64,000 nt of DNA from Sesamum alatum (lineage: Eukaryota > Streptophyta > Magnoliopsida > Lamiales > Pedaliaceae): assembly GCA_034509735.1 (NCBI GenBank), contig JACGWO010000012.1, positions 3,658,001-3,722,000 on the forward strand, written 5' to 3'. The translations under genes were made by a program, and so were the position numbers. Position 1 is the stretch's first letter. Every line of letters begins with the position of its first letter. The notes under the pieces were generated by a model. The model did not search any database. It had not been told where the DNA came from and saw nothing but the letters and a program-made list of their open reading frames with translations. Of the stretch, positions 11,455 through 23,904 are shown in pieces.

Positions 11455-14400
11455 ATGAAAAGCATAAAATGGAACTGCCAGGGGCTGGCTGGCCCCTGGA
11501 CAGTTTGTAAGCTCGACGAAATGATTCGTCAACACCACCCGGGTTTGGTTTTCTTACTAGAAACAAAAAGAAAGGGCTCTAAAATTGAATGTTTAAAATC
11601 TCGGTTGGACATGTTTGGCATTAGTCCATATGCTCGTGGTAAATCAGGCGGATTAGCGCTGCTTTAGGATAAGTCAATTGATGTGTTTATTAAGGCCTTC
11701 TCTCATAACTATGTGGACGCGGAAGTCAGACTGGTTGGCACGACAGACTGTTGGCGGCTGTGTGGTTTTTATGGGGACCCAGACACGTCTAAACGGCGGA
11801 TCTCTTGGGACTATTTCCGTAGGTTGAGTCGTCAATCATTAAAGTCGTGGCTTTGTTTCGGGGATTTTAACGAAGTCCTCACTTCATTAGAATTTGAGAG
11901 CAAAAATTCGAGACCTGTTCATCAGATGAGGGAATTCGATAGCGTGCTGGATGACTGCAATCTCCAAGACCTCGGGTTTTTGGGAGAGAGTTTCACGTGG
12001 AGTAACAAAATAGGGCTTCCTAACGCCGTTTAGATAGATTTTGCGCTACTGATAGCTGGCTTCATTCCTTCCCGTCGGCCTATGTGGTACATTTGGACAT
12101 GATTGGGTCTAATCATTGCCCAATTTTGTTAGATACGGAAGCAGAACAACCGAGACCATTCATTCGGCGGAAACCGGTCAAGTTCAAAGCTATGTGGTTG
12201 CGATTGGATGAATGTGGGGAGATGGTTTGTCGATCTTGGGGTTCAGGTTTCGGGGGCGGCTCCGACCTTCTTACAGATAAGTTCGATTCTTGCTGGGTTG
12301 GTCTGATGATGTGGGGTAAGTCCAAATTCAGAAATGTCAGTAAACACATAAAAGAGCTTGAGGAGTGGATAGTGAAACTCCAGAAAGGTGTACAGACGGC
12401 TGAAGTTTTGTCAGAAATTCAAAATTACAAGTTTGAGACCGAGAAATTGCTCAATGCAGAGGAAGTTATGTGGAAGCAATGGGGAAAGATGGAGTGGGTA
12501 CAAGAAGGAGACAAGAATACTAGGTTTTTCCATTCCCAAGCCTCTACTTGGAAAAACGGAACCACATTCGGGGGTTGAAAGATAAGGAGGGTCGTTGGAG
12601 ATACGAGATTAAGGATATTCAGGAGATCATCTCTGGCTATTTTTTGGAAATCTTCACGTCGGACAGACCCGATGCTTGTATCCTTGAGGAGGTGATGAGT
12701 ACAATTTCTCCCAAAGTCACGGTGGAGATGAATGACGCCCTATGCACCCCGTTCTCCCCGATAGAAGTTGAGAGAGCTATCTTCCAAATGTCGCCCCTCA
12801 AATCCCCTGGGCCGGATGGTATGTCCCCTATTTTTTTTTCATAAATTCTGGCCTATCATCCGTAGAAATGTCACACATACTGTTCTTAATATTCTTAACT
12901 CTCATCACCTCGATACTAAGTTAAATCACACATGTATTGTGCACATACCAAAGTATGACAGCCCCGCGCATATGACTCAGTTTAGGGCTATTAGCTTGTG
13001 CAATGTGGCATATAAAATTGCATCCATAGCACTCGCTAATAGGCTTAAACCTTATATGAATTTCCTCATTTCTGACACTCAATCTGCATTCATTCCCGGC
13101 CGTTTAATTTCTGACAATGTTTTGGTGGGTTTTGAGCTTAATCATTTTTTGAAAACTAAAGCCAAAGGTAAAAAAGGGTATGCAACTCTGAAACTTGACA
13201 TGAGCAAGGCGTATGATCGGGTGGAATGGTTATTCCTGGAGCGTGTCCTCTTTCGGTTAGGTTTTCACGCTTCCTTTATCTCCCTCATTATGTTGTTTGT
13301 GTCCTCTGTATCATATTCCTTTATGCTTAATTGTGATAGTTTCGATTTTTTATGTCCACAGAGGGGCCTCTGCCAAGGAGACCCTCTATCACCCTATTTA
13401 TTTATATTTTGTGTTGAAGCTTTGAGTGGCCTGTTGAGTGAGGGAGAGACACAGGGTCAATTGAGGGGTGTGGCCATTTCTGATGATGTACTGCTGATTT
13501 CTCACCTTCTATTTGCAGATGATACGCTCATTTCTTCGAAGCGAACCTCGAATCAGTGCAAGCCATCAAAGTGTGCTGAAGAAATATGAGCTGGTGTCGG
13601 GACAAAAGGTCAATTTGGACAAATCAGCTGTAGCGTTCAGCCCGTGCATTCGACTTGACGTGCAACATATGTGGGCTGACTCCCTTGGTGTCCGATGGGT
13701 GGAAAACACGACAAATATCTTGAGCTCCCGACAGTCAATGGTAAGTCGAAGCAGGAAATGTTTAGGGGCATTCGGGAGCGCTTTTGGAACCGTATTTGTG
13801 GATGGGAGGCTAAGTTTCTTTCACAAGCAGGGAAGGAGGTTCTTATGAAAGCAGTGCTTCAGGCCATTCCGTCTTATGCCATTTCCTACTTCAAGCTACC
13901 CAAAGTGCTTCTTAAACAGTTGGAGAGCATGATGGCCGACTTTTGGTGGCACCACAAAGGTAACAAGCATGTTCATTGGGTTGCTTGGTCCAAACTCAGT
14001 CAGCCAAAAGCGCTTGGTGGGGTCGGTTTCAGAAGTATTGCATCCTTCAATGATGCCCTTCTTGCTAAACAGGCGTGGCGCATTATTGCCCATCCAGATT
14101 CTTTGGTAAGCCATATTTTTAGAGCATGCTATTTCCCCCGTATTGACTTCTTTGGTGCTAAACTAGGTAACATGCCCTCGTTCTCTTCGTGGAGTATTCT
14201 TAATGCCCGTTACCTTATTAAGCGGGTTCCCGGTAGAGGGTGGGAAACGGCAACACCATTCGTGTTTGGGAGGACAGATGGGTTCCCTATTTTTCGGACT
14301 TTCGACCCCTTTTCAGGCCACCACAGCGAGACGAGACCCTTCACGTAGCTTCTTTGATTGATCCTATTCATGGTGGTTGGGATGCACAGACCGTTCGTGA

Positions 14401-15432
14401 ACTGCTTCACCGCTCGGACGCTGAAGCAGTGTTGGCCATCCCTCTTGGCAGCTCCAGGTTTGTGGATTCCTTAATTTGGCACTACACCATTAATGGCAAA
14501 TTCTCAGTCAAAAGAGCACACCACCTTGCTATGTCTCTTGAAGCTCGATTTGTTGCATCTTGCTCAGCGCCAAAGGATCAGGATGGATGGGGCTTTGTGT
14601 GGAACAGGAATACCCTTCCAAAAGTGCGGACTTTTAGCTGAAAATTGTGTAAGCAAGCTCTCCCTACTATGTCCAACTTGGCCCGAATCGGAAGTCGATG
14701 GCATTTGTCCGATCTGTAAATTTGCAGGTGAGGACTTCCGCCATATTTTTCTACCTTGCCCGGTTGCTAGGCAGGTCTGGGCGCTCTCTGACCTTCCACG
14801 GGAATTGATCTCAGATTAGACCTTTGGTGCGGAATTGTGGCATCGTGAATCGACAAAGCGGTTGGATGCATCTGGAGCAAACCATGCTCTTACTCTCAGT
14901 TGGCAGATTTGGTTGAATAGGAATAAGTGGTTGTGGGATGACACAGGGTCCTCTCCCATACGCGGTATATTCTTTTTGAATATGAGTAGTACAACTGTTC
15001 GCTGAAAGTGTTGGCCAGGTCGAATGTCGCCAGTCGTGATTGGCAGGTTCTGAGACAAATTCGACAGGGATTGGGGTTGCTGCTCGTGATGCTGCTGGTC
15101 TTTGCATTGGATGGAGGAAGCGGCACGTTCCATTTAGAGCTACTCCTGAACATATTGAACTTCTTGTAGCAGCTGCGGCAGTTGATTTCGGCAAATAAAA
15201 AGAATGGTCGCACATTCTCATCGAAGGTGATTGTTCTTCAATCATTTCCAAGCTAAATGGAGTTGGTCCCGACTACTCAGTTCTGGGGAATTTAGTCCAA
15301 GACGTTAGAGATACCGGTAAGTCTTTCAATTCATGCTCGTTCAATTTTGTTCCTCATGAGGCTAATTCTCTGGCTCATAGGTTAGCTAGAGTGGCAAGAT
15401 GTGATTCTGATGGTATTTCGAACCCTTTGTAA
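11455..15432 (+). pseudogene. LINE C ORF2 (EN, RT, RNase H)
   Basis: The start at 11455 (MKSIKWNCQGL) is the typical endonuclease N-terminus. Endonuclease motifs follow: LLETK, CFGDFNEVL (intact GDFN) and SNHCPILL, where SDH would be expected. The frame is broken by a TAG at 11665, a shift near 12026 and another near 12570. RT is clear from SPGPDG (12807) through FRAISLCNVAYKI, KLDMSKAYDRVEW and GLCQGDPLSPYLF to LLFADD (about 13510), so the FADD catalytic box is intact. The C-terminal RNase H (15080-15430) keeps ILIEGDCSSI and HEANSLAHRLA. Three or more frame breaks make it a fossil, but its motifs are better preserved than in LINE B. Confidence 0.8.
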
Positions 15433-15899
15433 GCCGTCTTCCATTTATATAATTCCCCTTTCAAAAAAAAAAAAAAAAGGCAAACAAACATCATAAACAT
15501 TAAATTTAATTTTTTGAACTATAGGGAATTTATGTGCAATAAACAAATTTTAGAGGAGGACACTATAATTATCTCAAACTTAAATCTTTAGAAGATGTAC
15601 CGATTAATTATTCGATGGCTCATAGTTGGCATCGAGTTTGCATCAATTCTGGTTCCATCTTCATTATCATTGCTTTTGTTTCTTCTAATGAGAAATTAAC
15701 TTATTTGAATACTTAGTACTTTTGTCACTTGCATAAGAGTTTCACAGCTTTGATTTTGAGTGTGTGCGCGTGTTTTCTTAAGCTGAATTGACTCTGATCA
15801 TATGACCTCAATTAAGGATGGTTTGAATAACTTTTTTTAAAATCATTAATTGAAAATTCCATTTAAGGAATAAGAGACGTGTTTTGCACTTATTATTTA

Positions 15900-16620
15900 G
15901 AGGGTGTTTGGCTAAGCTTTTTTGGAACAGCTTATAAGCTCCTATATCTTATAAAATATTTTAGGAGCTTATAAGATCTTAGATCTTATTTTAAAAATAA
16001 GCCCTAATGTGTTTAGATAGAATAAGATGTTACAACTTATAAGATGTTTTTGCATCTTATAAGATGTTAGATTGTTTGGCATAATAAAGCCTTTTTTGCA
16101 AAATGATCAAAAAGGACATGTTACTATTAGAATCAAATAAATTGTCATTTCTTGACATATTTTGTATTTTAAAATTTTTAAAATACTTTCATAAATAGTA
16201 CACATTAGTTTAATTTCTAATAAAAATCTAATAAATAATATTTTTTTAAAAAAATAAGAAAATGATGATAATTATTACCTAATATTTTGAATAAAAAAAA
16301 TATATGTACATTAATGTTAGTCGAATATCGACATTGATGTATTGATATTCTCTTTGTTGATGAAATGACTATTTTCTAGTCGTATAATTTTTAATATCGA
16401 TAATTTATATATTTTCAGTAAATATAATATTAATAGCAATCTTATTTGCGTTTCATAAATAATAATTTATTAAGAAATGAAACAGTTTCTTCTTTTCAAT
16501 TGAAAGAAAAATTAAATACCAATAAAATGCTTTAAAATCTTAAGAGAGAGAAAATGTATTTGTGTGTGTGAGGGTGTGTATGTAGAGAGAGAGAGTGAGT
16601 GTGTGAGAGAGAGAGGGAGA

Positions 16621-16668
<48 letters not shown>

Positions 16669-16942
16669 GTGTGTGTGATAGTGTTTGCATGTATGGGTGT
16701 GTATGAATGAGGGTATTTTTTGTCTAATTATATATTAATTTTGTAGAGCTTATAAGATCTTAAGAAAAAAATTGGAGAAGGTTAACTTCTTTTTAAAGAG
16801 CTTATAAGATCAAAAACATTTTATTTAGAGATCTTATAAGCTTTTTAAATAAAAATTTGCCAAACAATTTTTTAGAGCTTATAAACTCTCAAATATCTTA
16901 TAAAATGTTTTGAGAAGCTTGTAAGCTTAACCAAACACCCTC
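15900..16942. mobile_element. Harbinger-like non-autonomous element
   Basis: The ends are inverted repeats: GAGGGTGTTTGGCTAAGCTT at the left, with GAGGGTGTTTGGTTAAGCTT as the complement of the right end. Similarity continues inward for about 50 bases through repeated cttataagat-type motifs. The trinucleotide TTA flanks both sides (15897-15899 and 16943-16945), the target duplication typical of PIF/Harbinger elements. No transposase frame is present in its 1,043 bp. It contains the GA/GT repeat at 16552-16680. Confidence 0.7.
16552..16680. repeat. Mixed (GA)n/(GT)n microsatellite
   Basis: Alternating GAGA and GTGT runs lie inside the Harbinger-like element. This low-complexity sequence has no coding meaning. 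Confidence 0.85.
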
Positions 16943-16945
16943 TTA

Positions 16946-18639
16946 ATCTTTTATCATCTGAAGCTCCACTTTTGTTATTACAACGCCTTTTTTCATACTG
17001 TCTTGTTCAATGTAAACTTTTTTTTTCTTTTTAATGTGAAAATGACTAAGAGACTATTTATTTTTGAAGTTAAGTTTCTTTATTATTATGTTCACAAGAA
17101 TTCAAAATTTTCATTATTCACATAAAACAATTACATTACATTCGACATGCAAAAAAATAAATGTTGTTTTTCCACCTTAAAACAATGAATTTGACAATTT
17201 TACAAACTGAAAAAACTAAAGTGAGAAAATTAAACTTAATTTGGCCAATTTACCTTCCAAAATATCATAAGCCGATCACATTTTCGACGAAAACTGGTTA
17301 GAAAGACCAAATGAAGACAAAAACAAAATAACATTTAGGGATGCTAAAATCAAAAAATAATAAATGACTAAAATAATTATAAATGCAAACTTAAGAGATC
17401 AATTATACTATCACTTTTGAATAATATCTTGCGATAGATGAAAGATTTTAATATAATCATTTGTTCAATGCAAGTTATGTTTAATTACGTTCAACCAAAT
17501 GATGGGTCTAAGACGATTTCGAATGGATGTTCGCCACATTTATTCTTTTTTAATCAATCAAATATGAATATTAATACTATTATGCAATTAAAGGAAGATT
17601 ATATCATAATCATCATTATACAAACTTTCTTCTACTCTTTTTCCATATTATATAAATATAATATTTTCTAAATATTTTTGTTTGATTTAAAAACCAAAAA
17701 GAAAAGCATAATGAACCTTTGGTTAATTGGTTTCTTATAGCTATTAAGTTATTGCTCCTCAAGGTATTCATTCAGCAAGATTTAACCAAATTGTCGATAA
17801 GTAAAAAATTCAATATGCCAGAATACCACACCAAATTCAAATAATAGTTACCAAATATTTTTCGATGGTTTAGTCTGGTATTTCAGTAAAACATATTTTT
17901 TTTACTGAAAAAAAAGGTTGATTAAATACTGTAAATCATAATTATATTATTCATCCATTTACTTTATTTTTTCCATAAGCAAAAACACATAGTATAAAAT
18001 TTTGCATAATATAAAAACATGTACATAAAAATTAAATAAAAGTACGTATACATTTTAGTACTTGGCATGGTATGGTAAATCAAAATAGAAAAAAACCAAA
18101 ATTAATACCTAATTTCTATAAAAGAAAAATCAAATACAAAATCAAATTTTTTAAGTTAAAAGTTCATATCAGTTCACCAAATATTGAACACTCTTATTGC
18201 TTTTTTTCGGTCGATGCAACATCTTGGAAAAAAATTAATTATTAAAGTAAAATATTCATATTATATTTGATATCATAAGTACCCACATAACTTGTTTAAA
18301 ACTAGCATACAAAGTGATAGCAATTCAAAAAAAAATAAAAAAATCCCCACTCCTTGTATTGAAAAAATCATACCCAAACCAACCAATTTCCAACCGGATT
18401 CATTTTATACCCATATTCGACCCAATCCATTCAGACCCAATCAACATTTGCCACTTCTAATTAACTTCAAGCAATATAATTTGCAACAAAAAATCGAATT
18501 TAGGAAATTTTGCTTGCCTAGGGATATCAGCAGGCAAAGGCAGAAAAAGCAAGCAAACATGTATCAGTTCATACAATGTCACCAACATGCACAATACAAC
18601 AACAATTATTATAAGACCTTTTCTTCACACAGACTGTAA
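16946..18639. other. AT-rich intergenic region
   Basis: I see no gene that can be supported. The stretch is AT-rich and lies downstream of the zinc-finger gene, which reads toward it. Around 18345-18470 a CC-rich segment ends in ttgccacttctaatta, which resembles the end of a plant hAT-type MITE, but its partner end was not found. The 115-codon frame at 18292-18639 spans this segment and has no recognisable domain. Confidence 0.5.
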
Positions 18640-19961
18640 TACTATATGTTAAAATGCATTTCAATTTTCTACACAAACTTAAATACCAATTACCTTCGTT
18701 TCTGCACATGAATGGAGCACTTATTGGACATGAATGCCCCTAAATGAGAACATCAGTAAGCAAAATTTATTCAAACAAATTTCCAGACCAATACTCGAAT
18801 GAAAGCAAAACCTGCTTGGCCTAATTCGACAACCCATTCATTGTGATTGTGGTATGTTGTGAACAGCAGTAATCACAACATCCATATGCCATGACCTAAA
18901 TATATATTGCCGAGTCACCTTTGTAAGTAAACATGTCGACTGACACAAAGACGTATGATTACCAAGCAAAGCCCCAAAACTCAGACAACATAATGCTCGA
19001 GTTTGCATTATAGTTACATGCAAATAAACTTTCAATGTAAGATGTTGGCACTAACATCTTGTCTCAGACTCAATATCTAACAACTTTCGCACTTTTTCAC
19101 CATTAAAACTAAAACAAGAAATAGGGACTACCATCTGAATCTTGTAGTGATCCTCAAACACAACTCAAAACAAAGATTTGAGGAAACAACTCAAAAAAGC
19201 AACCAGAAGATCCTAAATTAGAACTTCCATACCCAAGAATGTTATAAATTATGCAGCAGCCACGGAGGTCACAACAATGTCTACTACTACTGCTACCAAT
19301 CAACCGACATAGAAAATGCATGCTTAAGAAATCTGAAGACTTCGGAGACCCATGGAATAAGGCTCTTGAAGAGCAAAGAGAATCAAAACCGAAATGAAGA
19401 TTAAATGAATATAGCTCCATATGCAAATTATTGCACCACTAGAATATGAGATAGGGAAATACAGAATCCTAGAAATAGACATCAGAACCAATTCAAATTC
19501 TAGCAAGAACAATCTGGCAGACACATGATGCAACTTAATAAGGATAAAGACCACAAGAACCCTTAGAGTTAATACAACAACTAGGAAGGCAGAGTAACTC
19601 GACAACCGCTGCAACAGGATGATGACATGACTGACTTTCAGACACCAAGACTGAGCAATGCTGGACGACAACTCTGGACCTTCTCAAACATGCCTAATAC
19701 TCACTGGAACATTAGACAATGGGAATTAATAGATTACCGAATGAGAAAATTAAGTAAAAGAAAATGCACAAGCAAACACTTCAAGAATCAAAGGCAGAAA
19801 ATAATAGCAGTATTAGGAAATGCTTCCATGAAATGTAAATCCTTACACATATTGGAGCTGTAGGTATTTACTGAATTTTTTTTGTTACATGAATACAGAA
19901 GACCACAAGAAATAAACAATTTTAAGTAAAGTGACAAACAGAACAATATCACACAACAGAC
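18640..19961 (-). other. 3' end region of the zinc-finger gene
   Basis: Downstream of the last confident exon of the minus-strand zinc-finger gene. On the minus strand a candidate acceptor ATTCAG (complement at 19871-19876) is followed at once by TAA (complement of 19868-19870). That would end the protein right after ENDQ. The acceptor has an A-rich rather than pyrimidine-rich tract, so this is tentative. The rest is probably last exon, 3' UTR and flank; the poly(A) site was not identified. Confidence 0.4.
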
Positions 19962-22900
19962 CTGATCATTTTCATCAGCTGCTTCTGGCGGTGACTTTTT
20001 TGTATCAGAAGGTTTATCAGCACCACAATTCTGTCTATTACACTTGGTCCTGAAAGGATAGTTTATATTGTTGCATTTCTCACACTTCCAGCTTCCCTCT
20101 GGCATGTCTGGTTGTAAACCACAATTTCATAAGTAGTGTGAATCTTTGTTTATTGGTATGATAAAAAACTGTAGTCGTAAATAATACTTACACGAGTTCT
20201 TGCCTGATTTGGCACCCTGCATTGAGCATAAAATCAATTCAGAACATATATACTTTCAGACTAAAGAGTTTGAGGTCAAGAAAACTTGCAAAACCAACGT
20301 ATAGACTCAGTTGAACATGTGTCTAAACTCTAAAGACTACATTCCTGGCATTGGCAGGTACAATATAAAAATAAACAGTTCATGATGACACCATATAAAA
20401 TAAAGGTGTGAAAGACCAAAAGGTAGAAATCCAAACCTGAGGTCCAGGCTTAGGCGTATTACACTTCCTCATGTTGCAAACTGTTCTAAATGAAAAATTG
20501 ACATTGCCACATTTGGGACATGACCAGTCATTGTCACGAGTACCATCTACCAAAATACAAAAACAAATGATAAATCATAAAAACACTAATTCCAGCCAGA
20601 AATGAGATTGGGGATGCAAAGGAATCACATACCACCTGCTTTCTTCGGAGATTTATTCTCGGGGAAAAATCCAGGTCTCAAACCCTGCAGTTTGTACAAC
20701 CCTATTATAGTCAAGCAAAGAATTGCAAATATAAAATGACTCATTTCCCAAGTAAGCAAAAGAAACATATTATTCTCTATAATCTGGAAACAATAGATGT
20801 GGAAGTTTTTAGGAATAAACAGGTTGAGAACATAAAAACTACTTATCATTTTTACCATCATCAATTCAAGATCACCATGTTAGCTACCAATAAAAGATCA
20901 CTGCAAGTATGTACCAGTTACACATATGAATGAGCTAGGGGTAAAACTTCATAACATTTGACATAAGCTTACCATGGTAGGGCTCATAGGCAAACCAATA
21001 CCATAGCGATCCATGAGAGGGGGCACACCATACATCCCACCTACAAGGTGGAAAACATACAAGGGACATCCAATCAGCAGAAGAGATGTCATATGAAAGG
21101 GAGACCATCTTAAAGATGGATGTTACCAATTTGGAGCATGAATTTTAAGAAACGACTTGTGTTGTTATAATATTAATGTTGGCACCAACAAAATACTAAG
21201 AGAAATACCATTTCCCATCATTGGTCCACTTGTATAAGGAGGGTGACCAGCCAAATGCAAGGGCCGATATGGGCTACCTCCAGAAAGATGATTTCCATAG
21301 TTGTAATGATATGCCGAGCCCCCAGAAAAAGGCATATCATATGGAGGAATAGATGGTCCATTCAACAAAGAAGAGCCATAAGGAGGTATATCCATGTACA
21401 TTGAGGAGGGTGCACCACCACCAACATAGGGAGCTGCAGATGAGTAGCCCTGAGGTGTTTGCATTGGTCTGACAGTAGATTTCTGAAATAGACATGTCAT
21501 TCAAGTTTACTAACAACAACCACATAAAACTTAAGATACTAATGAAAACAACTAGAAAGGAAAAAGTACAAAAATTAAAATGAGGCATGCTTTATTTGAA
21601 AAAAAAGAAAGAAAAGAAAAGGGCTCATGGAAGTGGGCATTGGAGAAGTGATAAACAATTTTATGCATTTGATCCTTGTCTGACATGAAATGCTACCCTG
21701 AGAAGCATATGTTACTATATTACATATAACTTAATGGAGAAGTTCAGCCTGAATTTCAAGTTGATCTTTTTTTCCTAGCAAAGGTGAAGACATTATTCAT
21801 ACTCTTGAAATGATAAAGGAAATATCAACTATATATCTAGCTATAGAATGCATATAATGTAACAATAAATTTCCCAGCTAAAAGATCTTGGTCTTAGTTA
21901 CATGAAAAAGAATACAGCCAGCTTTTTATCTTGCTCATTCTCAGAAAGTCATTATTAAATATGTCGAACTCTTACAGAGGTGTGATCAGCAGGCCTAGGC
22001 TGAGTGCAGTTGCGCATATTACAAGTTGTTCTAAATGAGAAATTGACATTTCCACAGCTAGGACAGGTCCAGTCGTCTTCCCTACGCCCACCTACAAACC
22101 CAAACAGGCTCAAATTAATGCCAGAAAACAATGGTATCACAGGAACTGATGTATGGCAGAAATAATCAAACATTACAGAAGAGGGGCAAATAAGTTTAAT
22201 TTGACTGTTTGAGCTTTCCCATAACTTAGTCAATTTGAAACATCATATCCTAAAATCTCATGCAATTATTCAATGTATCTAAAGTAAAACTTAAATACCA
22301 CATAATAACCAAAGCAACTTTTTGATAGCGCAGAAAATCTAAATATCATTTAACCACCACAAAAAGTAACAAGATATGAGCCACTGGGAGAACTACATGT
22401 GTGAAGGTCCATCATACAGGATCATCATCGATTATAGGAAATTATTTTACCTGTAACCTACGCTTTTGATGGTGAATTCCACTTTCTCAATGCAATCACA
22501 AGAAGAAATGTCACATAAAAATGTGTGAAATGTTAATGTATGTTTTGTACTCAGCGTCTAGTGGCACTGAAAATGGATATACAGCAGAATACTTGCTAAT
22601 TTTGTTTGGAAGTGCAAGTTTTTCATAGGAGAATATTCATAAATCAAGGAATGATATGCCATGATTCCATATGAAAGTAATGTTAGACACAAACCAGCAT
22701 TTCTATCATGTGCAAACATATTTAACATGATTGATAAACAAGATATAAAACTTGGGCCTTGTGACTCAAACAACTATACACAGAAAAAAGCATAAAATGT
22801 TGAATTGGGCAGTAACACGGTCACGTCCTACATATGTTCATATTTATGTTGTATCAGACAAGTTGTGAACAACTGTCACACACCTGTAAAAATGTTAATT

Positions 22901-23631
22901 CTGCACAATATTTGATTTTTTCACATATGCATAATCCAAGCATTAAAGTACCATATTACATGCCAGATAAGTCACGAACAAATTCCAACCACTTCTCTGT
23001 CATTTATTGTGCTAGAAAACTTGATTTTGAGTGCCCAACAAATTCCTCACATGGTACTTCCTAGCCGTGTTTCTAAAACTGCCATTCACCATATTAAATA
23101 AACAATCCTTGATTGGTTTAATTTAATCCCAATAAAAGCATTTCATCTTTCAAAAGGTATCAGGGAATTCTGTTGGCAGTTGGCACAATAGATGCGACAC
23201 AGCCATATACATTTACTCTCTACTAAAACGAGAAATGTACACATGACATGATTATACAGAAAAAAAAAAATAATAATTTGCACAACAACAGCTTCATATA
23301 TGACAAAAAACAAAACCATTATGAATAAAGGTGCTGAAAAGCATACCATCCGTTCGCGCACGTTTAGTAGCTGAAGAATTTCTGCTGTCAACCTAAAAGT
23401 AACAAAAAATTAATTCCAGCAGAAGTTAATAACAATGACGATTTTCACGATTTTCAGAAACACAGAAATTTTATTCGAAAAGCACATAACTCCTAATCAT
23501 TTCAGAATCATTCAGATGCGAAAATTGCCATAATCGAGCCGCATAAATGACCTAAAACGAAACCTGAATCCGACAAAATTCAGGGGAATAAACAGATAAC
23601 GCAAAGAATAAATTCGAATTACCTGAGACAT
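19962..23631 (-). CDS. Triple RanBP2-type zinc finger protein
   Basis: Likely a nuclear RNA-binding protein of the plant RanBP2/NZF zinc-finger family; it closely resembles Arabidopsis At1g67325 as I remember it. I traced nine exons by GT-AG junctions with consistent phase: 23623-23631, 23347-23392, 21976-22091, 21209-21482, 20973-21040, 20633-20684, 20437-20546, about 20191-20215, and 19962-20107. Together they give 282 residues, MSQVDSRNSS... to ...AADENDQ, with the stop in a further exon. Finger 1 has W26 and C28, C31, C42, C47; finger 2 has C198, C201, C212, C217; finger 3 has C242, C245, C256, C261. All show Cx2C-x10-Cx4C and the RNA-contact-like NxNF/NxNY core. Residues 58-188 are rich in Gly, Pro, Tyr and Ser (for example PPYDMPFSGGS) and probably disordered. 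The junction at exon 8 could shift by two bases. No frameshifts or stops were seen, so the gene looks functional. Confidence 0.88.
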
Positions 23632-23815
23632 GGAGAAAATGAAATGTAACACAATTCAGAGGGAAAAAATGAAAATTCGAGAAAGATCTTCCGGTAAGCT
23701 CCGAGGGTTTGGCCCCAAGAGAGAGAATCGACGATCGGGCAAATTATAGAGAGAGAGAGAGAGAGTAAGAGAGGCACAGCTGGGCGAGTAAGTATTGAAG
23801 GGTTTTCTCTTTTTA
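23632..23815 (-). promoter_or_regulatory. 5' leader and near promoter, zinc-finger gene
   Basis: The region just upstream of the ATG at 23631 (minus strand). It holds a CT run on the coding strand (GA at 23750-23766 on plus), a common feature of plant 5' leaders. The first coding exon is only 9 bases (MSQ) before a GT donor, so the leader and first exon are joined. No clear TATA box was found, and the transcription start was not located. Confidence 0.45.
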
Positions 23816-23904
23816 TTGGGCTAAATTACATTTTGCACCCTAAAATCAATTGAAATAGAAAGTTACCAACCTGAAAATAAATAAATTACAGTTCACACCC
23901 TAAA

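Larger units (their letters stand above)
9562..15478 (+). mobile_element. Full-length L1-type LINE (copy C)
   Basis: A complete non-LTR retrotransposon of 5.9 kb. It has ORF1 (DUF4283, knuckle, proline-rich tail), ORF2 (endonuclease, RT, RNase H) and a 16-base A tail at 15463-15478. It is flanked by the 13-bp direct repeat AAACAAACATCAT at 9549-9561 and 15482-15494, the target-site duplication expected of target-primed reverse transcription. Three extra bases (ggc) separate the tail from the right repeat. Several stops and frameshifts mean it no longer makes ORF2 protein. It lies inside a small foldback element. Confidence 0.9.
9243..15575. mobile_element. Foldback element split by a LINE
   Basis: The left part is 9243-9561 and the right part 15495-15575. 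The left end reads ggtataattacaccgtcctc, and the complement of the right end reads gagataattatagtgtcctc. Both are followed by near-identical AAAATTT-containing sequence. Removing the LINE and one copy of its 13-bp target duplication gives an element of about 390 bp with imperfect inverted ends. It must be older than the LINE. Confidence 0.5.

Noticed and set aside
18292..18639. 115-codon plus-strand frame
   Set aside because: No recognisable domain. Lys- and Asn-rich in AT-rich DNA, overlapping a MITE-like end.
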